From contig CAISLN010000041.1 in NCBI GenBank assembly GCA_903886275.1, positions 1 to 61,782 of the forward strand: a DNA stretch of 61,782 bases, written 5' to 3'. The notes under the pieces are model-generated. The model was not told the origin of the DNA. It did no database searches and saw nothing but the letters and a program-made list of their open reading frames with translations. The stretch's first letter is position 1. Each line of letters begins with the position of its first letter. The translations under genes and the position numbers were made by a program. Origin of the DNA: an uncultured beta proteobacterium (GTDB lineage: Bacteria > Pseudomonadota > Gammaproteobacteria > Burkholderiales > Burkholderiaceae_C). This document shows positions 53,905-61,782 of the stretch, in pieces.

Positions 53905-53933
53905 TTGCCCATTGCCCTAAGGGGCAATTGCCC
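53905..53933. promoter_or_regulatory. Clustered TTGCCC/GGGCAA repeats in divergent promoter region
   Basis: Within the 267-bp divergent region 53827-54093, TTGCCC occurs at 53905, 53912 and 53928, and GGGCAA at 53922, forming TTGCCC-TAAG-GGGCAA and the perfect palindrome GGGCAATTGCCC. Read on the minus strand, 53912-53929 is AATTGCCCCTTAGGGCAA, matching 16 of 18 bases of the motif at 40492. TTGCCC (53928) with GAAAAT (53951), 17 bp apart, could be the aer-like promoter. Confidence 0.62.
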
Positions 53934-54093
53934 AGGCTTTGTCCGTACGTGAAAATACATTCGAGAAAATACCAGCCAAATGCACATCAGCGCTTTGGTA
54001 AATCGCATGCGCTTCTTGCTGGACATCGATAAGGCCGCTAGTAGGTGGTGTGCAGCAAAAGCCAAATTCAATTTGTTGAACTTTTTCACCACC

Positions 54094-55764
54094 ATGAGAA
54101 CCAATATTCCGGTCACGCAGTGCGAATTGCACTACCCAGATGATGCAACGCTGGTATCGACTACCGATGTCAAGGGGCGCATCACCCACTGCAACGCCAG
54201 CTTTATCGAGGTGAGCGGCTATACGCAAGACGAGCTCTTGGGCCAGCCCCACAACCTGATACGCCACCCCGACATGCCCGAGGAGGCCTTTCGCGATATG
54301 TGGGCCAGCTTGCAAGCCGGCCAAGCCTGGACCGGGATGGTCAAGAACCGAAGCAAAAACGGCGACCATTACTGGGTGTTGGCCAATGCCATGCCGCAGC
54401 TCAGTGAAGGCCAAGTGATAGGCTATCTTTCGGTGCGCACCAAGCCCAGCAGGGCGCAAATCAAAGGCGCTGAAAAACTGTATGCAAAGATGCAGCAGGA
54501 AAAACTCTCGGGTGTGCTGGCCACGCGCATTGTGGACGGTCACGTGGTCCATCAAGGCCTGCTATCCAAAATCGGGCGGCTGCTGCGTCCGGGCTTGAAG
54601 AGCCTGGTTTTTAGCCTGTCTGCCGGCATGGGCCTTTTGGGTTTGTTCGCCGGGGTCTTGGCAGCAGGCGGCCCAGAGCTGATGCTGGCACCCGGCGTAT
54701 GGGCAGCGGCTGGGGGGCTTATGCTGGCCGGTTTGGTGGCAGCTTGGCAATTGCACGGCATGGCCATCAGGCCCGTAAAACAGCTTTTGCGGTTCACAGA
54801 CAACCTGGCTTCGGGCGACTTGCTAAGCCAGTATGACTATAGCCACCAGGGCTTGATGGGTCGCCTGGACCGCTCGATCAACCAAGTGGCGGTGAATGTG
54901 CGTGCCATCGTAGGCGACATCAATTTAGAAATCAACAGCCTGTGCAGCGAGACCGACAGCATGTCCCACGTCAGCCACGATCTTCTTGAGCGCTCGATTT
55001 TGCAGTCGAGTTATCTCGACATCACGACCTCCGCCGTTTTGCAGATCACCCAGACCTTGAACCTCAGTACCATCGCAGCCGTGCGTGCCGCCACGCTGGC
55101 GAAATTGGCCGCCAAGGTCACCGAGCACAGCAGCAACACCGTCAAACAGGTCAGCGTCAACATGCAGGCTATCAGCGAGACGGCATACAGCATTGCAGAG
55201 ATTACCCAGGTGATTGATTCGATAGCCTTTCAGACCAATATCCTCGCGCTCAACGCCGCTATAGAAGCCGCCCGTGCAGGCGAGCAGGGCAGGGGCTTTG
55301 CCGTGGTCGCCACGGAGGTTCGCACGCTGGCAAAGCGCACGTCCATTGCCGCGCGTGAAATCAAGCAACTGATAGAACAATCGACCAAGGCCGTTGCCGA
55401 GGGGGCGCGCATTACAGAGTTTGCCCGGGCCACCATGGATGACTCGTTGAATAAGGTGCAGGGCGTGGTGGCCATCATCCAAGAGATGGGCGACAGCTCT
55501 GTGGCGCAGGCCCACAGCATGGAGAAAATCAAAGAGACGGTCCATCAGCTTGAGGCCATCACTATGGAAAATGTAGAAATGGTCAGTGCGATGGAAACCT
55601 CTGCTTCGTCCCTGAGGTCCCAGGTGCTACGGGTCGAGTCATCCTTGCAGGTCATACGCATCAAGGGCGCCAGGCATACCGGTGCGGTGGATGCAGTGGC
55701 ACTGCGGCGACAAGCACAAGCCAGTGTCGCAGCAACCGGTGTGACCATTTTTGCGGGCGCGTAA
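54094..55764 (+). CDS. Aer-like chemoreceptor with N-terminal PAS
   Basis: The 556-residue protein starts with a PAS domain (about 20-125: [43 protein letters not shown]), as in aerotaxis receptor Aer. Two hydrophobic helices (about 165-215) form a membrane hairpin without a periplasmic domain, and a MCP signalling domain follows ([38 protein letters not shown]). FAD or heme binding in the PAS is expected for the family but not shown. I started at 54094, where the PAS-preceding segment begins. It heads the plus-strand unit with the MASE1 kinase. Confidence 0.92.
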   Translation: MRTNIPVTQCELHYPDDATLVSTTDVKGRITHCNASFIEVSGYTQDELLGQPHNLIRHPDMPEEAFRDMWASLQAGQAWTGMVKNRSKNGDHYWVLANAMPQLSEGQVIGYLSVRTKPSRAQIKGAEKLYAKMQQEKLSGVLATRIVDGHVVHQGLLSKIGRLLRPGLKSLVFSLSAGMGLLGLFAGVLAAGGPELMLAPGVWAAAGGLMLAGLVAAWQLHGMAIRPVKQLLRFTDNLASGDLLSQYDYSHQGLMGRLDRSINQVAVNVRAIVGDINLEINSLCSETDSMSHVSHDLLERSILQSSYLDITTSAVLQITQTLNLSTIAAVRAATLAKLAAKVTEHSSNTVKQVSVNMQAISETAYSIAEITQVIDSIAFQTNILALNAAIEAARAGEQGRGFAVVATEVRTLAKRTSIAAREIKQLIEQSTKAVAEGARITEFARATMDDSLNKVQGVVAIIQEMGDSSVAQAHSMEKIKETVHQLEAITMENVEMVSAMETSASSLRSQVLRVESSLQVIRIKGARHTGAVDAVALRRQAQASVAATGVTIFAGA

Positions 55765-55801
55765 ACACCTACCGCAAAAAGCCTTTACCGCAATTTCTGA
55801 A

Positions 55802-58800
55802 ATGACTAACGACATGCGCTCACTATTGAATCCGGCAGAACTATTCAGGCAACTCGCGGTTGCCACGGTCTATGCCTTGATGTCCTGGCTGTTTCAAAGC
55901 ATTTTCACGCCTTCGGGTCAAGCCATCCTTTTCTTCCTGCCCAGTGGCATCGCGCTGGCTGCCCTGCTGATAGGCGGGCGGCGCTATTTCTTCGCGGTAT
56001 TTGCCGGCGCCCTGCTGGCCTACCTGCTGATGGGAAAAGCGCTATGGCTGGGTGCCATGATGGCCTTCGGTTCTGCCATCGGGGCGGTGGCAAATGCCTG
56101 GCTGGTCCAGCGCTGGGGCAACTTTGATGTGCGCTTGCGCAGTCTGCGCGATCTGCTGCAACTGGGCTTTGGGGCCTTTGTCGGCTCAACCGGCAGCGCG
56201 GCCGTGGGCATCTCGAGTTTGTGGATGGCAGGCTTGGTGGGCAGCAACGAGGTCTGGTTGAGCCTGCTGCAATGGTGGCAGGGGGATGTGCTGGGCATTG
56301 TGCTGATTACGCCGCTGATTTTGGTGTGGCGTCCTACGCCCTGCGCACCGATTCAGCGCTTCTCGCGCGCTGAACTGGTTGAGGCGACGCTGGTACTGGG
56401 TTTGATGGGCCTGGCAGGTGGCATGGTCTTTTTGGATTGGGGCCATCAGTGGGGGCCACCCAGCATGCAGCGCTGGATGGATACCGTAGGGAACCCTTAC
56501 TGGATGTTTTTCTATATCAGCTCGATCGCAGTGCGCCTGGGGGTGCGCTGCACCAGCCTGGCCCTGCTGCTGGTGGCCACGCTGGGCATTACTGGCGCCT
56601 ATCTGAACCGGGGCTACTTTGGTCAAGCCAACCGCGATTACCAGTTGTATAGCTATTGGTTCTATACGCTCATCCTCTGTCTGGTGGGCATGGCGCTGGC
56701 GATATTGATCGCACAGGGCCAGCGCACCCGCCAGGGGCTGCGCAAGCTCAATGCCGATACCAGCAACGAACTCGACAATTTCTTGACTGCCCTGGACGAG
56801 CACGCCTTGCTGTCGGTTGCGGACCTGCAGGGACGCATGACCCTGGTCAACGACAAACTGTGTGAGATCAGCGGCTATTCGCGCGCCGAGTTGCTAGGTC
56901 AAGACCACCGCCTGCTGAACTCTAACCTGCACCCCCAGGCGTTTTTTCGGCAGATGTACGAGACGATACACGCAGGCCAGGTCTGGCAAAACGAGATGTG
57001 CGATCGCAAAAAAGATGGCGAACTTTATTGGATGGATACCACCATCACGCCCTTCATAGGGGAGAATGGAAGGCCCGAAAAGTTCATCACCATACGCACC
57101 GACATCACGGCGCGCAAGGCGGCTGAACATGAGCTGCAAGTCCACCGCGAGCACCTGGAAAAATTGGTAGAGACAAGAACGGCAGATTTACAGCAAAGCA
57201 TTGAACTCAGCAATTGGGCCCTGTACGAGCTCAAACAGCAAAAATTCATACTCGACCAACATGCCTCGGTCCTCATCACCGACGTTGCGGCTTGCATCAC
57301 CTACGCCAATAGCAAGTTTTGCGAACTCACCGGCTACTCCTACGGGGAGCTGATGGGGAAGAACACGTCTATATTGCACTCCGGGCAGCACCCCAAGGGC
57401 TTCTTCAAGGCCATGTTTGACACCATCAACCGGGGTGAAGTCTGGCACGAAGAGGTCTGCAGCCGGGCCAAGGACGGGCACCTTGTGTGGGTGGACATGA
57501 CCGTTGTGGCCTTCATGGGTGCGGATGGCAAGGCACAGTCGTACATGGCTGTTCGCACCGACATCAGCAAAAGAAAACTCGCCGAAACCGACGCGCAAGC
57601 GGCCAATATCGCCAAGAGCGACTTCTTGGCCAATATGAGCCATGAAATTCGTACCCCTATGAACGGCGTGGTCGGCATGGTGGACATTTTGCAAGAGACC
57701 AGTCTGTCGCCCGAGCAACGCCGCATGCTGGGAATCATCCACCAATCCTCGCTGTCCTTGTTGACCATCTTGAATGACATTTTGGACCTCTCCAAAATCG
57801 AGGCTGGCAAGCTCACTATCGAAAACCTGCCTATCCCTATCCGAGCAATTTGCGAGGAGATAGTGCAGTTCATGGGCATGGGTTCCAATACCACCGCAGT
57901 CGAACTCAGCCTGCTGGTCGCGCCAGAATTGCCCCGCTGCATGTTGATGGACACGACCCGTTTGCGTCAGGTGCTGATCAACCTGCTGGGCAATGCCATC
58001 AAATTTTGCAGCGCAAAACCCGGCCAGACGGCACAAGTCAGGCTGTCGGTGACGCCTTGCAAGTTGAACGGTGATCTTGCTGGTGTTCGATTCAGCGTGA
58101 TGGACAATGGCATCGGCATCAGCCCTGAAGTGCTGGCCAAGCTCTTTCAGCCCTTTACGCAGGCCGATGAAAGCACCGCCCGCAAATTCGGTGGGACGGG
58201 CTTGGGGCTCTCCATCACGCAGCGCCTGGTCGCGTTGATGGGCGGCCATATCAGCGTACGCAGCACGCTGGGTGAAGGCTCTGAATTTGTAGCGGAGTTG
58301 CCGCTGCAAGAAGTAGAGCATGGAAGCATGGCCGTGTTCGACTCCCGTATCGACGGCGTGCAAGTGCTGGCCGTGACCGGTGATGCGTTTACCGCGCAGG
58401 TGATAAGGTCCTATTGCAGCGCTGCGGGCGCGCAAGTGCAGGTGGTTGCTGATCTGGCAACTGCCCAGGCGCAAATGCAGGCGCTGAAGCCGCAGCCCAT
58501 TGGCGCTGCGAGCGTGCTGCTGCTCGATCTCGATAGCAGCGATGGCGTTGAGCTGCCAGCAGGCCTTGGCGTGGTGTGGCTGACACGCAAAATCCAGGGG
58601 GCAATCGGCAAGGAACTCAGGCTATCGGTACTGCCATTGTTGTATGCGGAATTGATTCGTTGCATAGCCATTGCCAGTGGCCTCTTGGTGGTGCCAACGG
58701 CAGACCCCATGCAGCTTGAGGGTCGCTTCGCACCGAGAGGCAACGCGCCTACGGTTGAAGAGGCCCAACGCAGTGGCCGCCTGATCTTGCTGGCCGAAGA

Positions 58801-59539
58801 CAACGAGACCAACCGCGAAGTGATGCAAGAACAATTGCGTCTGCTGGGCTACGCCTGCGAGGTGGCTGAAGATGGTTGTGTGGCCCTGGAAATGTGGCGC
58901 ACCGGGCGCTTTGCGCTCTTGCTAACGGACTGTCACATGCCCAATATGGATGGCTTTGGGCTCACCGCAGCCATCCGTGCGGCCGAGCACCAGGGGCAAC
59001 ATTTACCGATCGTGGCGGTCACCGCCAGCACCATGCAAGGCCAAGCACAGCGCTGTCTCCAACAGGGCATGGATGATTTTTTGTCCAAGCCCCTGCGCTT
59101 GATGGAATTGGACAGGATGGTTGCCAAATGGCTGGCGCAGGCTGCAGCGCCAAGTCAGCCCGAAGCGGACCGGCCAACCCCTGCCAGGGTTCTTGCCATT
59201 TGGGATGCCAACGTGCTGTCAGAAATGACGGGCGAGAACCCAGCCCTGCACCGGCGCTTGTTGGAGAAGTTTTTGCTCAATGCAGATATGCAATTGCAGA
59301 CCCTTGTTGTGTCAACCGATGCCGGTGAATTTGCCGCAGTGGCCGACCTGGCGCATGCGCTTAAATCGGCCTCGCGCATGGTCGGCGCCCTGCATTTGGG
59401 TGATTTGTGCGAGCAGCTTGAAACGGCGGGGAGCGACAGCGATGGACCGCAGTGCCATTTGCTCAAGGCTGGCCTGGCGCAGGCATTTGACCAATCCCGG
59501 GTTAACGTCATTGCGCATCTGGAAGGTTTGGCACTGTGA
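55802..59539 (+). CDS. MASE1 hybrid kinase with PAS-PAS-HisKA-HATPase-degenerate REC-REC-Hpt
   Basis: This 1245-residue protein has an N-terminal MASE1 integral-membrane sensor with about eight helices (residues 15-305, IALAALLIGGRRYFFAVFAGALLAYLL). PAS domains follow near 325-440 and 480-590, with phospho-His near 613 ([16 protein letters not shown]). HATPase, a degenerate receiver (VLLLDLDSSDG), a complete receiver ([13 protein letters not shown]) and a C-terminal Hpt ([14 protein letters not shown]) complete it. I chose ATG 55802 over the TTG at 55751 inside the preceding gene. The stop overlaps the next regulator (GTGA). Confidence 0.93.
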   Translation: MTNDMRSLLNPAELFRQLAVATVYALMSWLFQSIFTPSGQAILFFLPSGIALAALLIGGRRYFFAVFAGALLAYLLMGKALWLGAMMAFGSAIGAVANAWLVQRWGNFDVRLRSLRDLLQLGFGAFVGSTGSAAVGISSLWMAGLVGSNEVWLSLLQWWQGDVLGIVLITPLILVWRPTPCAPIQRFSRAELVEATLVLGLMGLAGGMVFLDWGHQWGPPSMQRWMDTVGNPYWMFFYISSIAVRLGVRCTSLALLLVATLGITGAYLNRGYFGQANRDYQLYSYWFYTLILCLVGMALAILIAQGQRTRQGLRKLNADTSNELDNFLTALDEHALLSVADLQGRMTLVNDKLCEISGYSRAELLGQDHRLLNSNLHPQAFFRQMYETIHAGQVWQNEMCDRKKDGELYWMDTTITPFIGENGRPEKFITIRTDITARKAAEHELQVHREHLEKLVETRTADLQQSIELSNWALYELKQQKFILDQHASVLITDVAACITYANSKFCELTGYSYGELMGKNTSILHSGQHPKGFFKAMFDTINRGEVWHEEVCSRAKDGHLVWVDMTVVAFMGADGKAQSYMAVRTDISKRKLAETDAQAANIAKSDFLANMSHEIRTPMNGVVGMVDILQETSLSPEQRRMLGIIHQSSLSLLTILNDILDLSKIEAGKLTIENLPIPIRAICEEIVQFMGMGSNTTAVELSLLVAPELPRCMLMDTTRLRQVLINLLGNAIKFCSAKPGQTAQVRLSVTPCKLNGDLAGVRFSVMDNGIGISPEVLAKLFQPFTQADESTARKFGGTGLGLSITQRLVALMGGHISVRSTLGEGSEFVAELPLQEVEHGSMAVFDSRIDGVQVLAVTGDAFTAQVIRSYCSAAGAQVQVVADLATAQAQMQALKPQPIGAASVLLLDLDSSDGVELPAGLGVVWLTRKIQGAIGKELRLSVLPLLYAELIRCIAIASGLLVVPTADPMQLEGRFAPRGNAPTVEEAQRSGRLILLAEDNETNREVMQEQLRLLGYACEVAEDGCVALEMWRTGRFALLLTDCHMPNMDGFGLTAAIRAAEHQGQHLPIVAVTASTMQGQAQRCLQQGMDDFLSKPLRLMELDRMVAKWLAQAAAPSQPEADRPTPARVLAIWDANVLSEMTGENPALHRRLLEKFLLNADMQLQTLVVSTDAGEFAAVADLAHALKSASRMVGALHLGDLCEQLETAGSDSDGPQCHLLKAGLAQAFDQSRVNVIAHLEGLAL

Positions 59540-60270
59540 AACATCGCATTCTTCTGGTCGGGGGCCAAAAAATTTACCAAGAAGCGCTGCGCTTTTCCCT
59601 GAAAGACCACGCCCATCTGGACTTGCTGGGACAAGCCAGCGATAGCCTGCAGGCCATCGCCATGGCGCAAGAACTCGCAGTAGACATTGTTTGCATCGAC
59701 TTGCAAACGCCCGGCATGGGTGGCATTGAGCTCACGCGTGCGCTGCGCCATGCCATGCCTGGCGTCAAAATCTTGTCCATTGCAGCCCATGCAGCGCAGT
59801 TCGACGTGTTGGACATGCTGGGCGCGGGAGCCAATGCCGTTGTCACCCAAACGGAGTCGGGCGAAGAGTTTTTGCGCGCCGTTCGCGCGCTGCTCAGTGG
59901 TCAAAGCTACTTAAGTCCAGATGTGGCAAACGTGGTGGCCAGTGCCTGGATGGCTGACAAGCTCAGAAGCAAAGCGCAGGGGCTCTTGAGCGAGAGGGAA
60001 CGCCAGGTGCTGAAGTTGATGGCCACTGGCCACACCTCCAATGAGATTGCCAAGCTAATTTGGATTGCTGCGTCCACGGTAGAGGTGCACAAGCGCAACA
60101 TCAAGCGCAAGCTCGACCGCCATAACGTTGCCGATTTGACGCGCTATGTGATGACCAAGGAACGCGGCGAGCCCCGGTTCGGTGGCTTTTTACCACCGTT
60201 TTGCGTGCTGCACCCGCAGGACCCCAGCCGCAGCACAGCCATTTCCCAAAGCGAGCAGAACCCAGAATGA
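59536..60270 (+). CDS. NarL/LuxR-family regulator with a degenerate receiver
   Basis: The 244-residue protein has a receiver-like domain (1-120) and a LuxR helix-turn-helix (about 145-210, LSERERQVLKLMATGHTSNEIAKLIWIAASTVEVHKRNIKRKL). The receiver retains Asp in IVCIDLQTPGMGG, but the acidic pair is replaced (ILLVGGQKIY) and the C-terminal Lys is absent (VVTQTES). Phosphorylation control is therefore doubtful. It starts at GTG overlapping the MASE1 kinase stop. The C-terminal tail after the HTH is about 30 residues longer than usual. Confidence 0.9.
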   Translation: MKHRILLVGGQKIYQEALRFSLKDHAHLDLLGQASDSLQAIAMAQELAVDIVCIDLQTPGMGGIELTRALRHAMPGVKILSIAAHAAQFDVLDMLGAGANAVVTQTESGEEFLRAVRALLSGQSYLSPDVANVVASAWMADKLRSKAQGLLSERERQVLKLMATGHTSNEIAKLIWIAASTVEVHKRNIKRKLDRHNVADLTRYVMTKERGEPRFGGFLPPFCVLHPQDPSRSTAISQSEQNPE

Positions 60271-60707
60271 AAGAGATATACCGCATGCCATCGAATCCCT
60301 TGGCGATTCCACTACCGGGTCTGGTCGCCGTTGTCGATGACGACTTTCAAATTGCCCAAGCACTGATGGAATGGTTTTCGCTAGGGGGCTTGCACTGCAT
60401 GCACTACCGCTCAAGCGAAAGCCTGCTGCAGGCCATGGTGCAGGGGACTGAATTGGTCGCCGCGGTACTGGATTTGAACCTGCCGGGAAAGTCTGGTTTT
60501 GAATTGGCGACGGCCTTACGCAACCGGTTTCCCCACTTGCCCATCGCCATTATGAGCGCACTGAGCGACGACGAGAGAGCCGCCTATGGCGTCGCACCCG
60601 CTGGCATCGCTTGTTTGCAAAAGCCATTTGACCTGGATGCACTGGACAATGCCCTGTTCCCCATGATGTATACGAACCTGCGCATGCAGCAGGTCCGAGC
60701 CGCATGA
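60267..60707 (+). CDS. Stand-alone response-regulator receiver
   Basis: This 146-residue receiver has VAVVDDDFQIAQALMEWF, phospho-accepting Asp in AAVLDLNLPGKSG, Ser in IMSALSDDER and Lys in CLQKPFDLDAL. No output domain follows. It could act as an intermediate in a relay with the MASE1 kinase Hpt. The ATG overlaps the NarL-type stop (ATGA), as does its own stop with the FixJ-type gene. Confidence 0.88.
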   Translation: MKEIYRMPSNPLAIPLPGLVAVVDDDFQIAQALMEWFSLGGLHCMHYRSSESLLQAMVQGTELVAAVLDLNLPGKSGFELATALRNRFPHLPIAIMSALSDDERAAYGVAPAGIACLQKPFDLDALDNALFPMMYTNLRMQQVRAA

Positions 60708-61396
60708 TCCACGATCTGCAACAGCCAGACCGGTCGCGCCGGACCGTTACCGTCGATGATGAGCTTTTGGCCGCACGCTGCGCCCATGGGCGTGTGGTCC
60801 TGATTGATGACGACCCGCATATTCTGGCGGCGCTGACTGCCTTGCTGGCATTGGAAGGCTACGCCGTCGAGTCCTACGCATCAGCCATCCAGTATTTGCA
60901 GGTATTGGCCTTTAATCGGCCCCACTTTGCGGGTCCGAGTTGCGTCATGTGCGATGTCCGGATGCCCGATGTGGACGGACTCGAACTCCAGCGCAGACTG
61001 ATCGAACGCAGCGATACGCCGCTGTTGCTGATGAGTGGCGACAGCGGTGCGCAGGAGGCCATCACGGCCTTTCATGCCGGGGCCTTGGATTTTCTGATCA
61101 AGCCCATCGAGGCGGATGTTGTGATGAAGGCCGTGGTCCAGGCCCTGGCCGTCAGCGCCAAACGCCAGCATCTGGATGTTTACAAATCCGATCTGGCAAG
61201 ACGCATCGCATCCCTGACCGAGCGCGAGCGCGAAGTAGCCCGCCATGTGGTGCGTGGCATCGTCAACCCGGAAATCGCCGTGGAACTCGGTATCGCACTG
61301 CGCACGGTCAAGCTGCATCGCCAGCGCGCCCTGGAGAAACTCGGCGTGAATACGGTGGCCGATTTGGTCAGGTTGGCCGATAAGGGTGGGCTTTGA
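60704..61396 (+). CDS. FixJ-family response regulator
   Basis: This 230-residue regulator has a receiver (about 30-145: VVLIDDDPHILAALTALLALEGYAV, CVMCDVRMPDVDG, LIKPIEAD) and a LuxR-type HTH (about 165-225, LTEREREVARHVVRGIVNPEIAVELGIALRTVKLHRQRALEKLG). The pattern matches FixJ/TodT/StyR-type regulators. An N-terminal extension of about 28 residues precedes the receiver. It converges on a disrupted sensor kinase remnant 7 bp downstream, which may have been its partner. Confidence 0.9.
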   Translation: MIHDLQQPDRSRRTVTVDDELLAARCAHGRVVLIDDDPHILAALTALLALEGYAVESYASAIQYLQVLAFNRPHFAGPSCVMCDVRMPDVDGLELQRRLIERSDTPLLLMSGDSGAQEAITAFHAGALDFLIKPIEADVVMKAVVQALAVSAKRQHLDVYKSDLARRIASLTEREREVARHVVRGIVNPEIAVELGIALRTVKLHRQRALEKLGVNTVADLVRLADKGGL

Positions 61397-61402
61397 GTCG
61401 GC

Positions 61403-61643
61403 CTATTTACCGCTCGGCAAGGTCACCGTCACACGGGCACCACCCGCATCGGCGTTGGCGATGCGCAGGCTGCCCTGAAAATTGCGGATGATGTTTTGCG
61501 AAATGACCAGACCCAGACCGAGCCCATTGGTCTTGGTACTGAAAAATGGCGTACCCACCTTTTCGATCTCTTGCGCGGTCAGGCCCAGACCGGTATCGGT
61601 AACGCTCAGCTTCACCTGGTCGTGGGTGCGGCCTATCTGAACC
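61403..61643 (-). pseudogene. Sensor histidine kinase 3' remnant (HATPase domain), truncated by IS
   Basis: The minus-strand frame encodes the end of an HATPase domain: VQIGRTHDQVKLSVTDTGLGL (G1 box), GTPFFSTKTNGLGLGLVISQNIIRNFQG (lid and G2 box) and a short C-terminus ending LPSGK. It resembles the FixL/DctB/NtrB kinase group. Reading upstream, the family pattern breaks at about 61643, where GTAAGCG begins, and a TGA is met at 61661-61663. The N-box and HisKA regions are missing within this window. They may lie beyond the insertion. Confidence 0.8.
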
Positions 61644-61782
61644 GTAAGCGCGTGGCGAAGTCATCTTTCGCTCGAACGAAATTTTTAGGACCATCGTGTC
61701 TACTTCAACAAAGGTGGACACGTGAATACTTTAAATCCGGAAATTCGCAAACCTGTGGCTGGTCGGCGCCATGCGCGCTACA
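61644..61782 (+). mobile_element. Left end of an IS66-family-like insertion sequence
   Basis: The sequence begins GTAAGCGCGTGGCGAAG, matching the GTAAGCG terminus typical of IS66-family elements. It sits exactly where the kinase reading frame breaks down. The 8 bp before it, TCTGAACC (61636-61643), would be the expected-length target duplication. Inside, GTGTCTACTT (61696-61705) and AGGTGGACAC (61712-61721) form a 10-bp hairpin just before a start codon. The element runs off the window, so its right end and full gene set are not visible. Confidence 0.62.
61722..61782 (+). CDS. Partial transposase-associated protein (IS66 TnpA/OrfA-like), 3' truncated by window edge
   Basis: A frame opening at GTG 61722 (MNTLNPEIRKPVAGRRHARY) continues to the window end. 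Its basic, Pro/Arg-rich start is reminiscent of the small helix-turn-helix OrfA proteins of IS66/IS3-type elements, which usually continue into a residue run such as SPEFKA. Only 20 residues are available, so this rests mainly on context with the GTAAGCG terminus. A hairpin overlaps its ribosome-binding region. Confidence 0.45.
   Translation, partial: MNTLNPEIRKPVAGRRHARY

Overview
This window looks like a chromosomal segment of a GC-rich betaproteobacterium of the Burkholderiales, most likely Comamonadaceae (Rhodoferax-like). The basis is gene order (rpmI-rplT-pheST-ihfA-merR-tRNA-Pro; pgeF-phaC-phaB; zapA next to a 6S RNA candidate), family-typical hairpin repeats and protein character. No ribosomal RNA is present, so genus is inference.

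Region 1 (1-16.6 kb) is mostly housekeeping. It holds a 4 x 29 bp tandem repeat at the left edge, ribosomal proteins bL35 and bL20, both PheRS subunits, IHF-alpha, a MerR regulator, tRNA-Pro(GGG), a heme-binding beta-barrel protein, a FimV-like protein, an exonuclease/GIY-YIG protein, a Nudix-FAH-monooxygenase trio, PgeF, polyhydroxybutyrate synthesis genes phaC and phaB, a PfkB sugar kinase, a 6S RNA candidate and a zapB-like/zapA pair.

Region 2 (16.6-31.3 kb) is a cobalamin locus. A cobalamin riboswitch and an intrinsic terminator precede a tightly overlapping run: btuB, cobB, a signal-less BtuF paralogue, cobU, btuF, btuC, btuD, cobO, cbiB, L-threonine-phosphate decarboxylase, cobQ, cobT, cobS and an alpha-ribazole phosphatase. 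It covers corrinoid uptake, adenosylation, amidation, side-arm attachment and nucleotide-loop assembly. Corrin-ring genes are not in the window.

Region 3 (31.3-61.8 kb) is a signalling island of four alternating transcription units. Unit A (minus, 40383 to 31323) is a Gram-negative stressosome: RsbR, RsbS, RsbT, a second small ATPase and a SpoIIE phosphatase. It runs without gaps into a hybrid histidine kinase whose N-terminus resembles the RsbT-binding domain of RsbU, then a second hybrid kinase and, after 137 bp, a lone receiver. Unit B (plus, 40628-42202) is a sensorless chemoreceptor-like protein plus a lone receiver. Unit C (minus, 53826 to 42257) is a CHASE hybrid kinase, an orphan periplasmic binding protein and two further hybrid kinases. 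Unit D (plus, 54094-61396) is an Aer-like PAS chemoreceptor, a MASE1 hybrid kinase and three response regulators. The two divergent control regions (A/B and C/D) share a near-palindromic 18-mer, AAYTGCCCCTTRGGGCAA, suggesting co-regulation. At the right edge a sensor kinase gene is cut by what looks like the left end of an IS66-family element.

The most interesting proposal is that the stressosome, through released RsbT, controls a His-Asp phosphorelay rather than a sigma factor, and that this module is linked to neighbouring kinases and chemoreceptor-like proteins by a shared operator and by recent duplication of kinase cores.
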